Shown here one piece after another: positions 1 through 9,095 of a DNA stretch of 64,000 nt; the first letter of the stretch is position 1, and every line of letters begins with the position of its first letter. The stretch is from positions 186,001-250,000 of the forward strand of contig NZ_AUUA01000003.1 in the NCBI RefSeq assembly GCF_000439085.1. The letters run 5' to 3'. The notes under the pieces are model-generated. The model was given only the letters and a program-made list of their open reading frames with translations. It ran no database searches and was not told the DNA's origin. The translations under genes and the position numbers were made by a program. This DNA comes from Leminorella grimontii ATCC 33999 = DSM 5078. Lineage in GTDB: Bacteria; Pseudomonadota; Gammaproteobacteria; Enterobacterales; Enterobacteriaceae.

Positions 1-678
1 GCCCACCTGCTGGCGAATGCGCTCAACGGCGTCTTCAATAATAGAGGCCGGCGTCCACAGCGCTTCACAGCCGCAGATGTCCAACACGAAACGCTTGAGC
101 AGGCGCAGCCCCTGATTGGTGTGGGTCACCTCAGGGTGGAACTGCAGGCCGTAGAAGCGCTTCTCTTCGTTAGCCATAATGGCGAACGGACAGGTGTCGG
201 TGCGCGCAACGGCGGTAAAGCCCGCAGGGATTGCCGTCACCTTGTCGCCGTGGCTCATCCAAACGTCAAGCTGCGCTTTACCTTCGGCGGAGATAGAGTC
301 CTTCACGTCGTGGGTAAAGGCGCTTTCGTTAATCACGTCGACTTTGGCGTAGCCGAACTCACGCTCGTTGGAGCCCTGCACCTCGCCGCCCAGCTGGACC
401 GCCATGGTCTGCATGCCGTAGCAAATGCCGAGCACCGGGATACCGGCGTTAAAAACGTACTCCGGCGCGCGCGGGCTGCCCGCTTCGGTGGTGCTTTCAG
501 GGCTGCCGGAAAGGATAATCCCGGTCGGATTGAATTCGCGGATCTGCGCTTCGCTGACGTCCCAGGCCCACAGCTCGCAGTACACGCCGATCTCACGAAC
601 GCGACGGGCAATCAGCTGAGTGTATTGAGAACCAAAGTCCAAAATCAGAATGCGGTGACTATGAATGTTTTTTGACAT
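1..678 (-). CDS. guaA: GMP synthase (glutamine-hydrolysing), N-terminal 226 residues, partial
   Basis: Last step of GMP synthesis: XMP + ATP + glutamine to GMP. The visible part is the class-I glutamine amidotransferase domain and starts [19 protein letters not shown]. The nucleophile cysteine lies in GICYGMQ (about residue 86) and the His-Glu pair in FHPEVTH near residue 180. The ATP-pyrophosphatase and dimerisation domains lie beyond the left edge; the family is about 525 aa long. The start at 678 matches the E. coli N-terminus. It is the downstream gene of guaBA, but 426 bases separate it from guaB, an unusually long gap that holds the structured repeat at 809-968. Identification is essentially certain. 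Confidence 0.97.
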   Translation of the reverse strand, partial: MSKNIHSHRILILDFGSQYTQLIARRVREIGVYCELWAWDVSEAQIREFNPTGIILSGSPESTTEAGSPRAPEYVFNAGIPVLGICYGMQTMAVQLGGEVQGSNEREFGYAKVDVINESAFTHDVKDSISAEGKAQLDVWMSHGDKVTAIPAGFTAVARTDTCPFAIMANEEKRFYGLQFHPEVTHTNQGLRLLKRFVLDICGCEALWTPASIIEDAVERIRQQVG

Positions 679-1104
679 GTACGCTTTCCAAAAACGAGAG
701 AATCACGCCCGATAAACGAGCAAGAAAAAGAAAATTACTCAGTGCTACAACCGAGTCAGAATAATGACAAACGCCTGAAGTAAGTTCCGGACGACCTTCG
801 GAGCCAAACGGAGGGAGAGTCTTCCGTTGGGGTCGACTTGGCGTAAGCCAACGAAGCGCCCCTAGGAAGGCTATGCCCGACGCGCTCCAAGACTAAAAAC
901 AAGCGCCCTTCCGGCCGAACACAATGATCATATAGGCACGGCGTGTTCTCGGCCGGAACGATCACTGATGTATATTTAAAGACTTTGCCAACAATCAGAC
1001 CCGGCATTATAGCCGACTTACCAGAAAGATTACGAGAGGCGTATCGACCTAACTCGCCCCTCGCTTAAACGCGGCGGCCTTAGCGCTAAGGCCGCCGAAC
1101 CTAA
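679..1104. other. guaB-guaA intercistronic spacer carrying a structured repeat
   Basis: This 426-base gap separates two genes normally co-transcribed as guaBA. The bulk is the 160-nt repeat annotated separately at 809-968. Near the guaB end, a G+C-rich inverted repeat around 1069-1099 (ggcggccttagcgc and its partner gcgctaaggccgcc) could form a hairpin just after the guaB stop on the minus strand, without a clear U-tract. An 83-codon minus-strand reading frame (756-1007) crosses the repeat but is not conserved in the second copy, so I do not call it. Confidence 0.6.
809..968 (+). repeat. 160-nt structured interspersed repeat, copy A
   Basis: Bases 809-883 are identical, over 75 positions, to 26966-27040. 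The rest, to 968, aligns to 27041-27124 with scattered substitutions and a one-base indel. Read on the plus strand it folds into three elements. The first is a short hairpin (cggagg/cttccg, 809-826). The second has a GGGG/CCCC-closed arm capped by ttggcGTAAgccaa, a GNRA-type tetraloop (around 829-863). The third is a long hairpin built on ttccggccga/tcggccggaa (909-958). It sits between guaB and guaA, antisense to them. I do not recognise the family. It could be a MITE/REP-like element or a non-coding RNA; strand is assigned only because the fold is better on plus. Confidence 0.75.
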
Positions 1105-2574
1105 TCACCCCATGCGGTAGTTAGGCGATTCCTTAGTAATTGTCACATCATGAACGTGACTCTCCTGAATGCCCGCGCCGGTGATGCGGACAAACTCGGC
1201 CTTGGTGCGCAGCTCGTCGATCGTGCCGCAGCCGGTCAGGCCCATACAGGAGCGCAGGCCGCCCATTTGCTGATGCACGATGGCCTTCAGGTAGCCCTTA
1301 TAGGCCACGCGACCTTCAATGCCTTCCGGCACCAGCTTGTCCGCCGCGTTGTCGGTCTGGAAGTAGCGGTCGGAAGAGCCTTTAGACATCGCGCCAAGTG
1401 AGCCCATGCCGCGGTAGGACTTGAACGAACGGCCCTGATACAGCTCGATTTCGCCCGGAGATTCTTCCGTACCGGCAAGCATGGAGCCCACCATCACGCA
1501 GGACGCGCCGGCAGCAATAGCCTTGGCGATGTCGCCGGAGAAGCGGATGCCGCCGTCAGCGATAACCGGAATGCCCATGGAGCCTACGGCTTCAACCGCG
1601 TCGGCAATAGCCGTGATTTGCGGTACGCCCACGCCGGTGACGATGCGGGTGGTACAGATAGAGCCGGGGCCGATGCCCACTTTCACCGCGTTCACGCCCG
1701 CTTCCACCAGCGCTTTAGCGCCAGCTGCCGTCGCGACGTTGCCGCCGATGATTTGCAGCTTGGGATAGGCGGCGCGGGTTTCGCGAATGCGCTGCAGCAC
1801 GCCTTCAGAGTGACCGTGAGACGAGTCGATAAGCAGCACGTCTACGCCCGCTTCCACCAGCGCGGCAACGCGCTCCTCGTTACCGGCGCCGGCGCCGACC
1901 GCAGCGCCTACGCGCAGGCGGCCGTGCTCGTCTTTACAGGCGTTCGGCTTCTGTTCGGCCTTCAGGTAGTCTTTCACGGTGATCATGCCGCGCAGCTGGA
2001 ACTTCTTATCCACCACCAGCGCCTTTTCTACGCGCTTTTCGTGCATCTTCTGGAATACCAGATCGCGGTCTTTGGCTTCTTTCTCGCTCACGGTGACCAG
2101 ACGCTCTTTCGGCGTCATCAGCGCGCTGACCGGCTGGTCAAGATCGGTGACGAAACGCACGTCGCGGCCGGTAATAATGCCGACCAGCTCGTTGTTCTTA
2201 ATCACCACCGGGAAACCGGCAAAGCCGTGCTCGACCGCCATCTCTTTAATCCGACGCACGGTGGTTTCCGGCGCGACGGTGACAGGGTCGGTGACGATAC
2301 CGCTTTCGTGGCGCTTCACGCGGCGAACTTCTTCCGCCTGGCGCTCGATGGACATGTTTTTATGGATAAAGCCAATGCCGCCTTCCTGCGCCAGCGCAAT
2401 CGCCAGGTTCGCTTCGGTCACGGTGTCCATCGCGGCGGAAAGCATAGGAATATTCAGACGAATGGTTTTCGTCAGCTGGGTAGAAAGCTCGGCAGTGTTG
2501 GGCAGAACGGTAGAATGGGCGGGAACTAACAGGACGTCGTCAAACGTCAGGGCATCTTTCGCGATACGTAGCAT
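1105..2574 (-). CDS. guaB: Inosine-5'-monophosphate dehydrogenase
   Basis: Oxidises IMP to XMP with NAD+, the committed step of guanine nucleotide synthesis. The start at 2574 ([16 protein letters not shown]) matches E. coli GuaB and gives 489 aa against 488; the longer frame to 2661 adds 29 unrelated residues. The catalytic cysteine is in GPGSICTTR. Two CBS domains interrupt the TIM barrel (about residues 95-200), and the flap and C-terminal signatures ([18 protein letters not shown]) are intact. A GGTGAG stretch lies upstream of the chosen ATG. First gene of guaBA, divergent from xseA; I found no PurR box in the 173-base divergent spacer. Confidence 0.98.
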   Translation of the reverse strand: MLRIAKDALTFDDVLLVPAHSTVLPNTAELSTQLTKTIRLNIPMLSAAMDTVTEANLAIALAQEGGIGFIHKNMSIERQAEEVRRVKRHESGIVTDPVTVAPETTVRRIKEMAVEHGFAGFPVVIKNNELVGIITGRDVRFVTDLDQPVSALMTPKERLVTVSEKEAKDRDLVFQKMHEKRVEKALVVDKKFQLRGMITVKDYLKAEQKPNACKDEHGRLRVGAAVGAGAGNEERVAALVEAGVDVLLIDSSHGHSEGVLQRIRETRAAYPKLQIIGGNVATAAGAKALVEAGVNAVKVGIGPGSICTTRIVTGVGVPQITAIADAVEAVGSMGIPVIADGGIRFSGDIAKAIAAGASCVMVGSMLAGTEESPGEIELYQGRSFKSYRGMGSLGAMSKGSSDRYFQTDNAADKLVPEGIEGRVAYKGYLKAIVHQQMGGLRSCMGLTGCGTIDELRTKAEFVRITGAGIQESHVHDVTITKESPNYRMG

Positions 2575-2747
2575 GTGCAATATCTCACCGGGTAGGTTGA
2601 AGGGGAAACTGATAAAATATTGCCGGTGAAGTATACAGAGGAAACCGATTTCCCTCCACACTTTTTTTCACGCAGGGCTTGATTCATTGGCTCAGCCATG
2701 TAGTATCAGTAAATTAAGTCTCTGTTTTAGAGTTTGATCTCCGTCAC

Positions 2748-4100
2748 ATGTCGATACCTCTTACCCCCTCTATTTTTACCGTCAGCCGTTTAAACCAAAC
2801 GGTTCGCCAGCTTTTGGAAATGGAAATGGGGCAAATCTGGCTGTCGGCGGAAATCTCCAACTTCTCCCAGCCCTCTTCCGGCCACTGGTACTTCACCCTG
2901 AAAGACGACCGATCGCAGGTGCGCTGCGCGATGTTTCGCACCGCCAACCGCCGAGTCACCTTTGCGCCGCAAAACGGCCAGCAGGTGCTGGTGCGAGCGA
3001 CCATCACGCTTTATGAGCCGCGCGGCGACTATCAGCTAATTGCCGAAAGCATGCAGCCCGCCGGTGACGGCCTCTTACAGCAGCGGTTCGATCTGCTCAA
3101 AGGGAAGCTGTCCGAAGAAGGGCTGTTCGATCCGGCCCGCAAACGCCCGCTGCCCGCCCCCGCGACCCGCGTCGGGATAGTGACCTCCGCCACCGGCGCG
3201 GCGCTGCACGACGTGCTGCACATTCTTCAGCGGCGCGATCCTTCCTTGCCGGTGGTGATTTATCCGACCATGGTTCAGGGCGCAGAGGCGACGATGCAAA
3301 TCGTTCGCGCCATTGAGATCGCCAACCAAAGAAACGAGTGCGACGTGCTGATCGTCGGGCGCGGCGGCGGCTCGTTGGAAGATCTGTGGTGCTTTAACGA
3401 AGAGGCGGTCGCCAGAGCGATTTATCAGAGCCGAATTCCCATCGTCAGCGCCGTCGGACACGAAACCGACGTCACTATCGCCGACTTTGTCGCCGACCTG
3501 CGCGCGCCGACGCCCTCCGCCGCCGCCGAGCTGGTCAGCCGCAATCAAACCGAGCTGGTGCGCCAGCTGCTGTCCCAGCGGCAGAGGCTCGAAATGGCGA
3601 TGGACTACTTCCTTGCCCGTCGGCGTCAGGCGCTGGCGCAGCGGGAAAGCCGCCTCCAACAGCAGCACCCGCAGCTTCGCCTGTTGCGCCAGCAAACGGC
3701 GCTGATAAAGCTCCAGCGCAGGCTGGAAGAAGGCCTACAGCAAAAGCTGCTGCGCGAAGGTAGAAGGGCCGAGCGCCTGCGCCTTAGGCTACAGCAGGCC
3801 CAGCCGATGGAGCAAGTACACCGAGGCCAGCGGCAAATTCAGCAGTTCCAGTTTCAGCTAAGAGAAACGATGGAGCGCAGGCTCAACGCCGCGCGCCAGC
3901 GCTTTAGCGTCGGCTATACGCAGCTTGAGGGCGTAAGCCCGCTGGCGACGCTCGCCAGAGGCTATAGCGTTACGCAGGGCGCAAACGGCGCAGCGTTGCG
4001 AAACATCGAGTCGATAAGCCCAGGCGACGCTATCGCCACTCGCCTGAGCGATGGCTGGGTGGACAGCACGGTCACTGCCGTACGTAAGTTAGCCCCTTAG
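2748..4100 (+). CDS. xseA: Exodeoxyribonuclease VII large subunit
   Basis: Catalytic subunit of exonuclease VII, which with XseB degrades single-stranded DNA in both directions. An N-terminal OB fold (about residues 10-110, [18 protein letters not shown]) is followed by the catalytic core with the family signatures [12 protein letters not shown] and [26 protein letters not shown]. The C-terminal half is a long coiled coil rich in Gln, Arg and Leu that binds the small subunit. Length 450 aa is typical. Divergent from guaB as in E. coli. No strong Shine-Dalgarno precedes the ATG. The stop overlaps the end of the convergent yfgJ by four bases. Confidence 0.97.
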   Translation: MSIPLTPSIFTVSRLNQTVRQLLEMEMGQIWLSAEISNFSQPSSGHWYFTLKDDRSQVRCAMFRTANRRVTFAPQNGQQVLVRATITLYEPRGDYQLIAESMQPAGDGLLQQRFDLLKGKLSEEGLFDPARKRPLPAPATRVGIVTSATGAALHDVLHILQRRDPSLPVVIYPTMVQGAEATMQIVRAIEIANQRNECDVLIVGRGGGSLEDLWCFNEEAVARAIYQSRIPIVSAVGHETDVTIADFVADLRAPTPSAAAELVSRNQTELVRQLLSQRQRLEMAMDYFLARRRQALAQRESRLQQQHPQLRLLRQQTALIKLQRRLEEGLQQKLLREGRRAERLRLRLQQAQPMEQVHRGQRQIQQFQFQLRETMERRLNAARQRFSVGYTQLEGVSPLATLARGYSVTQGANGAALRNIESISPGDAIATRLSDGWVDSTVTAVRKLAP

Positions 4101-4324
4101 GCCACTTCTTCATACTTCAGCACAATCCTCTTTTTCGATATCAGCCCGTAGCCGTGCTGGCAAAAGTAGTCCACCGCGCCGCAGGCCGCGAGCTTTTCCA
4201 GCGGATGTTCACATTCCGGGCAGCGCGCTATTTGCTGATAAACCCTGCGGCAGCTTTCACAGTAAAAGCGGTCCCCTTCCCGCCAGAGCATGGCCTTGCG
4301 GCAACGTGGGCAAAGCGAAGTCAT
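4097..4324 (-). CDS. yfgJ: YfgJ-like small zinc-ribbon protein
   Basis: A 75-residue protein with two CxxC pairs in the first half (CPRCRK, CESCRR), a further CPEC and two isolated cysteines (AACG, YFCQHG). This is consistent with two small zinc ribbons. It resembles E. coli YfgJ (about 70 aa), encoded at the same place next to xseA. Function is unknown; no enzymatic motif is visible. AAGGACG lies about 7 bases before the ATG. Convergent with xseA, overlapping it by 4 bases. Confidence 0.85.
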   Translation of the reverse strand: MTSLCPRCRKAMLWREGDRFYCESCRRVYQQIARCPECEHPLEKLAACGAVDYFCQHGYGLISKKRIVLKYEEVA

Positions 4325-4759
4325 TGAACGTCCTTTAGCTATTTAACGCAAAGCCTCTCAGGACATGAGCAAAAAAGCACTTCCTGCGGGGCGCTGCAGT
4401 TAACGTTATTTTATTTCGCATAAATCATGCCGGAAACTGGCGTCCACCGCCAACATATTTGTTTATTTTTCAACTCACCATTTTACAAATCGCCCCTCAT
4501 AACAACAAAATTATTAAGACAATTACTTTCATTAAAACACTCCTTAAAAATAATTCACTCAATTGAATTAAAACAAATTAATTGCTTTTTGAAATAAGAT
4601 TTAAATATTAAAGAAACGTTTTTGAAAACATTTAAAAATATTATAAATAATTAAAATTTGTAAATAATGTAAATAGAGCTAAAACTTAATTTCAAGAGGG
4701 AATAATTCAATTCAAATAATTAAAAACACTTTAAAACCAGAAGTCTTTGGGAGGCCTCC
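4325..4759. other. AT-rich intergenic region upstream of the autotransporter
   Basis: The 435 bases are divided. The yfgJ-proximal 150 are ordinary, while about 4440-4745 is extremely A+T-rich, dominated by runs of A, T, AAATT and ATTAAA, quite unlike the G+C-rich genes on both sides. Such composition is typical of curved, H-NS-bound promoters of horizontally acquired surface genes; this is inference. No ORF, RNA gene or convincing single promoter can be singled out. The ribosome site for the next gene is gggagg at 4749-4754. Confidence 0.6.
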
Positions 4760-7633
4760 GTGAAACGCAACGCATATAAACTATCACTATTAGGCACAAA
4801 TATACGATTTGCACTGTCAATGACCGCCGCGCTGAGCGCTTTGATGGTTTTACCATCCAAAGCCTTAGCCAATCAGCTATTGGTCACCAACGGTACCACC
4901 GCCACCGCGCCGGATGGAGCGACCTATCAATCGTTTAGCACAAACCTCACGACGGGGGGCGCCGTGTATGCCATCGGGCTCAATAGCACCATTAACGGCA
5001 CTAACTTGACGATCAACGACGGCGCCATAACCGGCGGCGCCCCCGTACGGGCCGGCGCCGGTGGGAAAATGACGCTAACGGGAGGCTCGATTACCCGCAC
5101 TCATAGCGGCACCGCCATACTGGTCGGCACCAGCGGCACCGGTACAACCGGGTGGATGAACCTAAGCAACGTTAACGTCTCGTCCATCTCGGGAACCTAC
5201 GGCGTGCAGGTAAACGGTATCGGCGACGGCACTACCGTTTTCACCATGACCGGAGGCGAACTAATGACCGGCGCAAGCACGTGGGCGCTGCACCTGTGGA
5301 ACGGCAACGCTATACTTGACGGCGTAAACATCGAAAATAGCGGCTCCGGCATACACGCAGGCTGCAACCTGGCCAATAAAAACGCCAGCTGTTCAGTGCT
5401 CAACGTCAAAGACTCCACCATTACGGCAACGGGTGATTACGGATACGGCATCAACGCCGAGTCAAACTCTACGACGACGCTGACGGATATGAATATAAAT
5501 ACTCAAGGCGATAACAGCTGGGCTGTGTATGCTTCCAGCAGTAACAGCGGCAACACCGCCACGACCAGCCGCATAACGGGCAATAACGTAAACGTTAACA
5601 CCACCGGCGCTCAGGCCCACGGCATTGTGTCGCTGGTGGCAAGCGGTTCGAGCTACACGTTAATCGACCTGACCGGCGGCTCGGTAAATACGGCTGGCGA
5701 CTCTGCGTATGGCGTAATCGCCTGGCAGGGAGGCGAAGTGAAGCTGACTGACATGCAGGTAACAACCACAGGTCCGAATGGGCGACTGCTGCACATGACG
5801 GGCTACGATGGCCAGGTGAATACTATCACGATTAAAGGCGGCAGCTATACCAGCGCGCAGGGCGTCGCCATTTCAGTACGCGGCAGCGACAACTATCTGT
5901 CTCTTACCGACACGACGGTAACGTCAGGCAACGGCACACTGTTCGACGTGGACCAGCATGCAACGCAGTTAACGCCGTCCAAGCTCACTATATTGGCTGA
6001 CGATACTAAGCTGAACGGCGGCGCGCTGCTGCGCAACGGCTCAACCACGGACTTAACGCTGCAAAATGGCTCTGTCTGGACGCTGACTCCCGCCAGCGAC
6101 GTGGTTAACGGCGGCATAAGCATGGCCTCTACGATATCTTCGCTGGCGATATCGGACAGTACGCTAGCCTTTGCCGCGCCGGCAGGCAATACGGACTTCA
6201 AAACGCTGACCGTACAAAACAACTACACCGCCAGTAACGCCACGTTGGTGTTCAATACCCTGATGAACGGCGGCGGCGCGGTGGGCAATCAGTTTACTGA
6301 CCGGCTCATCATCAACGGCGACGCTGTCGGCACTACAAAAGTGTACGTGTCGCCAAGCGCTAACAGTAACCCGCAGCCAACCACGGCAGGCGGCGGCACC
6401 GGCAGCTCCTGTGAGGGGATCTCGCTGATACAGGTCAACGGCCAGGCAACGGCGGCGTCTTTCCAGCTGGCGGGCGGCTACGTCGCGATGGACGGAAAGC
6501 CGTATCAGTATCGCCTGTACGCCTACGGCCCGGATTCAGAACATGGCCAAGCGGACCCCACGCAAAAGATAGTCGACGGCACGACCGACCACTGGGACTT
6601 CCGCCTGCAGTCGGCCTATTACGCTCCGGCAACCGAACCGGAAGATCCGGATAACCCCGACAGTCCGCCTGCGGTAAGAATGCTTGTGCCGCAGGGCGCG
6701 GCCTACCTGAGCGCGCCAAACGCCGTGCTGTATGCGGGATATCTGGACATCAACAGCCTACACCGTCGACTTGGGGAAATCCGCGATGACCGCCTGTATA
6801 ACCGCGATACCGGAACCGGCGAAGTCTGGATACGCGGCTACGGCGGCAGCTACGACTACCATTCGGACGACGGTGCCGCAGGCTATAAGTACGACGGCGA
6901 TCTGGACTACGCCGCCGTCCAGCTCGGCGGCAACCTGTTCGCCCGCCGGGATGACGCAGGAACGCTGCGCGCAGGCGTTGCCGTCTCCTTTGGTCATCTG
7001 CGCTATACCGCCGACGCGGAAAGCTCCCCGGAAGGACGCTCCGACTCCTATTCGGTGGCGCTGTACGGCACCTATCAGTCTCAGCAAGGCTGGTATGTGG
7101 ACTCCGTGCTGGGTACTGGAATATTTGACGGCGACGTGAAGACCAATGCACGCGGCAAAACGGCCAATCTGGACGGCTCAACGTGGTTTGTTTCGCTGGA
7201 AACCGGATATCCGTTCACGCCCGCCGCCGGCTGGTCGCTAGAGCCGCAGGCGCAGCTGAGCTATATCCGCGCCCACTTTGACAATACGCACGATAAGAAA
7301 GACAACTTCTCCGTCTCGCTCGGGGATCAGGACCAGCTCATCGGCCGGCTGGGCGCGCGCCTGCTCTACTCGCATGTGTTAAACAACGGCCAAACGGTAA
7401 CGCCCTACGTTAAGGCCAACGTACTGCACGGCTTTTTGGACGGCGGCCATATCAAACTGGGCGGGGACAGCTTCAGTACGGCGGACTATGGCAGTTCCGT
7501 AGAGCTTGGCGGCGGCGTCACGTTTAACGTCAATAACGCTCTGTCGCTGTATGCGGACGCCGCTGGCCAGCGAGAGCTGAGCGAGGGGTATCGCGGTTGG
7601 ACGGTGAACGGCGGCCTGCGCTACCAGTTTTGA
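4760..7633 (+). CDS. Type V autotransporter, pertactin-like passenger with C-terminal beta-barrel
   Basis: A 957-residue outer-membrane autotransporter. The GTG start at 4760 follows gggagg. The signal peptide is long (about 37 residues, ending SKALA). The passenger (about 38-650) is rich in Thr, Asn, Ser and Gly with recurring TLTDMxIxTxG and GDSxYGV units, as in a right-handed beta-helix. Around residue 550, GISLIQVNG leads into a pertactin-type AGGYVAMDGKPYQYRLYAYG segment. A Pro/Asp-rich linker (EPEDPDNPDSPP) precedes a 12-strand barrel (about 687-957) ending in RYQF. No protease triad is evident, so adhesin or biofilm factor is more likely than enzyme. A few passenger cysteines (GCNLANKNASC, SSCEG) are unusual for the class. 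Probably acquired; its promoter region is AT-rich. Confidence 0.92.
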   Translation: MKRNAYKLSLLGTNIRFALSMTAALSALMVLPSKALANQLLVTNGTTATAPDGATYQSFSTNLTTGGAVYAIGLNSTINGTNLTINDGAITGGAPVRAGAGGKMTLTGGSITRTHSGTAILVGTSGTGTTGWMNLSNVNVSSISGTYGVQVNGIGDGTTVFTMTGGELMTGASTWALHLWNGNAILDGVNIENSGSGIHAGCNLANKNASCSVLNVKDSTITATGDYGYGINAESNSTTTLTDMNINTQGDNSWAVYASSSNSGNTATTSRITGNNVNVNTTGAQAHGIVSLVASGSSYTLIDLTGGSVNTAGDSAYGVIAWQGGEVKLTDMQVTTTGPNGRLLHMTGYDGQVNTITIKGGSYTSAQGVAISVRGSDNYLSLTDTTVTSGNGTLFDVDQHATQLTPSKLTILADDTKLNGGALLRNGSTTDLTLQNGSVWTLTPASDVVNGGISMASTISSLAISDSTLAFAAPAGNTDFKTLTVQNNYTASNATLVFNTLMNGGGAVGNQFTDRLIINGDAVGTTKVYVSPSANSNPQPTTAGGGTGSSCEGISLIQVNGQATAASFQLAGGYVAMDGKPYQYRLYAYGPDSEHGQADPTQKIVDGTTDHWDFRLQSAYYAPATEPEDPDNPDSPPAVRMLVPQGAAYLSAPNAVLYAGYLDINSLHRRLGEIRDDRLYNRDTGTGEVWIRGYGGSYDYHSDDGAAGYKYDGDLDYAAVQLGGNLFARRDDAGTLRAGVAVSFGHLRYTADAESSPEGRSDSYSVALYGTYQSQQGWYVDSVLGTGIFDGDVKTNARGKTANLDGSTWFVSLETGYPFTPAAGWSLEPQAQLSYIRAHFDNTHDKKDNFSVSLGDQDQLIGRLGARLLYSHVLNNGQTVTPYVKANVLHGFLDGGHIKLGGDSFSTADYGSSVELGGGVTFNVNNALSLYADAAGQRELSEGYRGWTVNGGLRYQF

Positions 7634-7650
7634 TAAAAACGCTAAATGAC

Positions 7651-7680
7651 GGGCGCTTTACAAAGAAGCGCCCTTCTCGT
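7651..7680 (+). terminator. Rho-independent terminator after the autotransporter
   Basis: An 8-bp perfect stem gggcgctt/aagcgccc (7651-7658 and 7666-7673) with a 7-base loop, followed by ttctcgtttta. It lies between two convergent genes and may work in both directions, since the opposite strand reads GCGTTTTT a few bases past the hairpin. Confidence 0.75.
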
Positions 7681-7681
7681 T

Positions 7682-8641
7682 TTATATCATTCCGCTTCCG
7701 CGAAGCAGCAGCAGGCCCAGCGCAGTGGTGAAAAACGATCCTACCGTCGTTAGCCCGATGATGTTAGCGGCAAGCGTCGCGTTGCCGCCCATGGCCCGCG
7801 TCATCACATAGCTGGCCGCTGCGGTGGGGGTTGCCGACAGCAGGAAAATAATCCCCAGCGTCATCCCCTTAAAGCCGCACAGCATAGCGCCAAGCACCAG
7901 CAGCGTCGGCACGACCAGCACTCGGGCAATGCTCGCCAGTATCGCGGTATTAGAGGTCCTCAGCATCGAGCGAAAGTCCAGGCTCGCGCCGGTGCACAGC
8001 AGCGCCAGCGGCAGCGCGATGGAAGAGACGTAACTGCCGGTTCGGATAAGCACATCCGGCAGCGGAACGTCGAACAGAGAAAACGGCAGTCCGGTCAGAA
8101 TGCCGACGATAAGCGGATTCTTAACAATATTTTTTACCATGCTGAAAACGGCAAGCCCGCTTCCTTCGCAGTCGGACAGGCTGCGGGTCAGCGTCACCAC
8201 CGAAAGGACGTTGTAAAGAATGACGGTCATGACGATATAAAATGAGGCAATTGCAACGCCTTCATCGCCGAACGCCATGGCGCAGTACGCCACGCCCAGA
8301 ATAGCGGCGTTGCCGCGAAAGCCACCCTGAACGAAAACCCCGCGCTCCTTCTTCTCGCGAACCAGAAACGGTGCCGCTAGCTCAAGCAGCAGCCAGCTGA
8401 TAAAGGTGCCTACGCCGGCAAAGCTCATTAAAAGCAGGTGATGAGTAAGGCCGCTGTGGTTAGTGGCGATGCTGAAAAACAGCATACAGGGCAGCGCCAG
8501 GTTAAACACCAGGCGACTGGCGGAATCACAAAACTCATCATTAATCAGGCGAAAGCGGCGCAGCCCTATCCCCATCAGCAGCATCAGCAGGTTGGGCACC
8601 GTTACGCTAAAAGCGAACTGCCACGTTTCCCACGACATCAT
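7682..8641 (-). CDS. AEC-family (auxin efflux carrier-like) transporter
   Basis: A 319-residue inner-membrane protein with about ten hydrophobic segments and a charged loop near residues 95-100 (REKKERG). GFRGNAAILG and the C-terminal LLSATPTAAASYVMTRAMGGN are typical of the bacterial auxin-efflux-carrier (Mem_trans) family, which exports or exchanges small organic acids such as malate and malonate. Substrate cannot be read from sequence. The start is one of two adjacent ATGs (8641 or 8638), with AGGA about 13 bases upstream. It is a lone gene convergent with the autotransporter and divergent from the antiporter, in a block absent from this locus in E. coli K-12. Confidence 0.85.
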   Translation of the reverse strand: MMSWETWQFAFSVTVPNLLMLLMGIGLRRFRLINDEFCDSASRLVFNLALPCMLFFSIATNHSGLTHHLLLMSFAGVGTFISWLLLELAAPFLVREKKERGVFVQGGFRGNAAILGVAYCAMAFGDEGVAIASFYIVMTVILYNVLSVVTLTRSLSDCEGSGLAVFSMVKNIVKNPLIVGILTGLPFSLFDVPLPDVLIRTGSYVSSIALPLALLCTGASLDFRSMLRTSNTAILASIARVLVVPTLLVLGAMLCGFKGMTLGIIFLLSATPTAAASYVMTRAMGGNATLAANIIGLTTVGSFFTTALGLLLLRGSGMI

Positions 8642-9029
8642 TTTATGTTTTATCCTTTGTGCAGCTTGAGCGTAACGTTAATGAGAAAATATAAGACAGC
8701 CTTCTCTCATTCTATTTTTAAATAGAAATATAACAACAGGTGCAGGGAACAATTATTTACCTCTTATGAGGGACTTATTCCTATTTCGCATTATTCATCG
8801 ATATTTCTGCCAAAAAAATCATTTAAGGTCTGCACGAGACCTGCCGCTTTGAGTATAATATACGGAGTTTGTCCGTCGCTATGCGCCACGCTTAGACGAT
8901 GTCCCGCCCGATTTGCGGTGCAATCACCAGACTGTGTTCCTCGTTAAGAACGCAGCCTAAGCTTCCGGTCAATTCAGAAAACGGCAACAGCCTGATACTC
9001 ACTCATTACGCGATAAGGAATATCACGCC
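8642..9029. other. Divergent regulatory region and long leader of the antiporter gene
   Basis: A 388-base spacer. A perfect TATAAT (8854-8859) without a good -35 box would start a leader of about 225 bases running to the antiporter. The leader can form small hairpins: ggtct/agacc (8827-8841, just upstream of the TATAAT) and acgga/tccgt (8862-8876). The segment 8899-8964 shares two blocks (atgtcccgc and cagcctaagctt) with 47118-47150 upstream of the rhodanese gene. No known riboswitch class is recognisable to me. Confidence 0.45.
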
Positions 9030-9095
9030 ATGAAGTCTCTGCTCTCCTCTGGTCTAACCAGTAATAGCTCCGGTTACAGGAAGGTCTGCCGATGA
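9030..9095 (+). CDS. Candidate 21-residue leader peptide translationally coupled to the antiporter
   Basis: A short ORF beginning MKSLLSSG and ending RKVCR, with an aagga element about 9 bases before its ATG. Its TGA stop (9093-9095) overlaps the ATG of the downstream antiporter (9092) in an ATGA arrangement, the classic geometry for translational coupling. The peptide is Ser- and Leu-rich with a basic end, and I recognise no homologue. It may be a regulatory leader or may be chance: the antiporter has its own aggaagg ribosome site inside the ORF. No experimental support can be claimed. Confidence 0.4.
   Translation: MKSLLSSGLTSNSSGYRKVCR

Noticed and set aside
756-1007. 83-codon minus-strand ORF across repeat copy A
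   Set aside because: The same frame in copy B contains stop codons, no ribosome site is present, and conservation follows RNA-like structure rather than codons.
1618-2529. 303-codon plus-strand ORF antisense to guaB
   Set aside because: Shadow ORF, same reasoning; no homology recognised.
3075-3695. 206-codon minus-strand ORF antisense to xseA
   Set aside because: Shadow of a G+C-rich gene; xseA has full-length family homology in the other strand.
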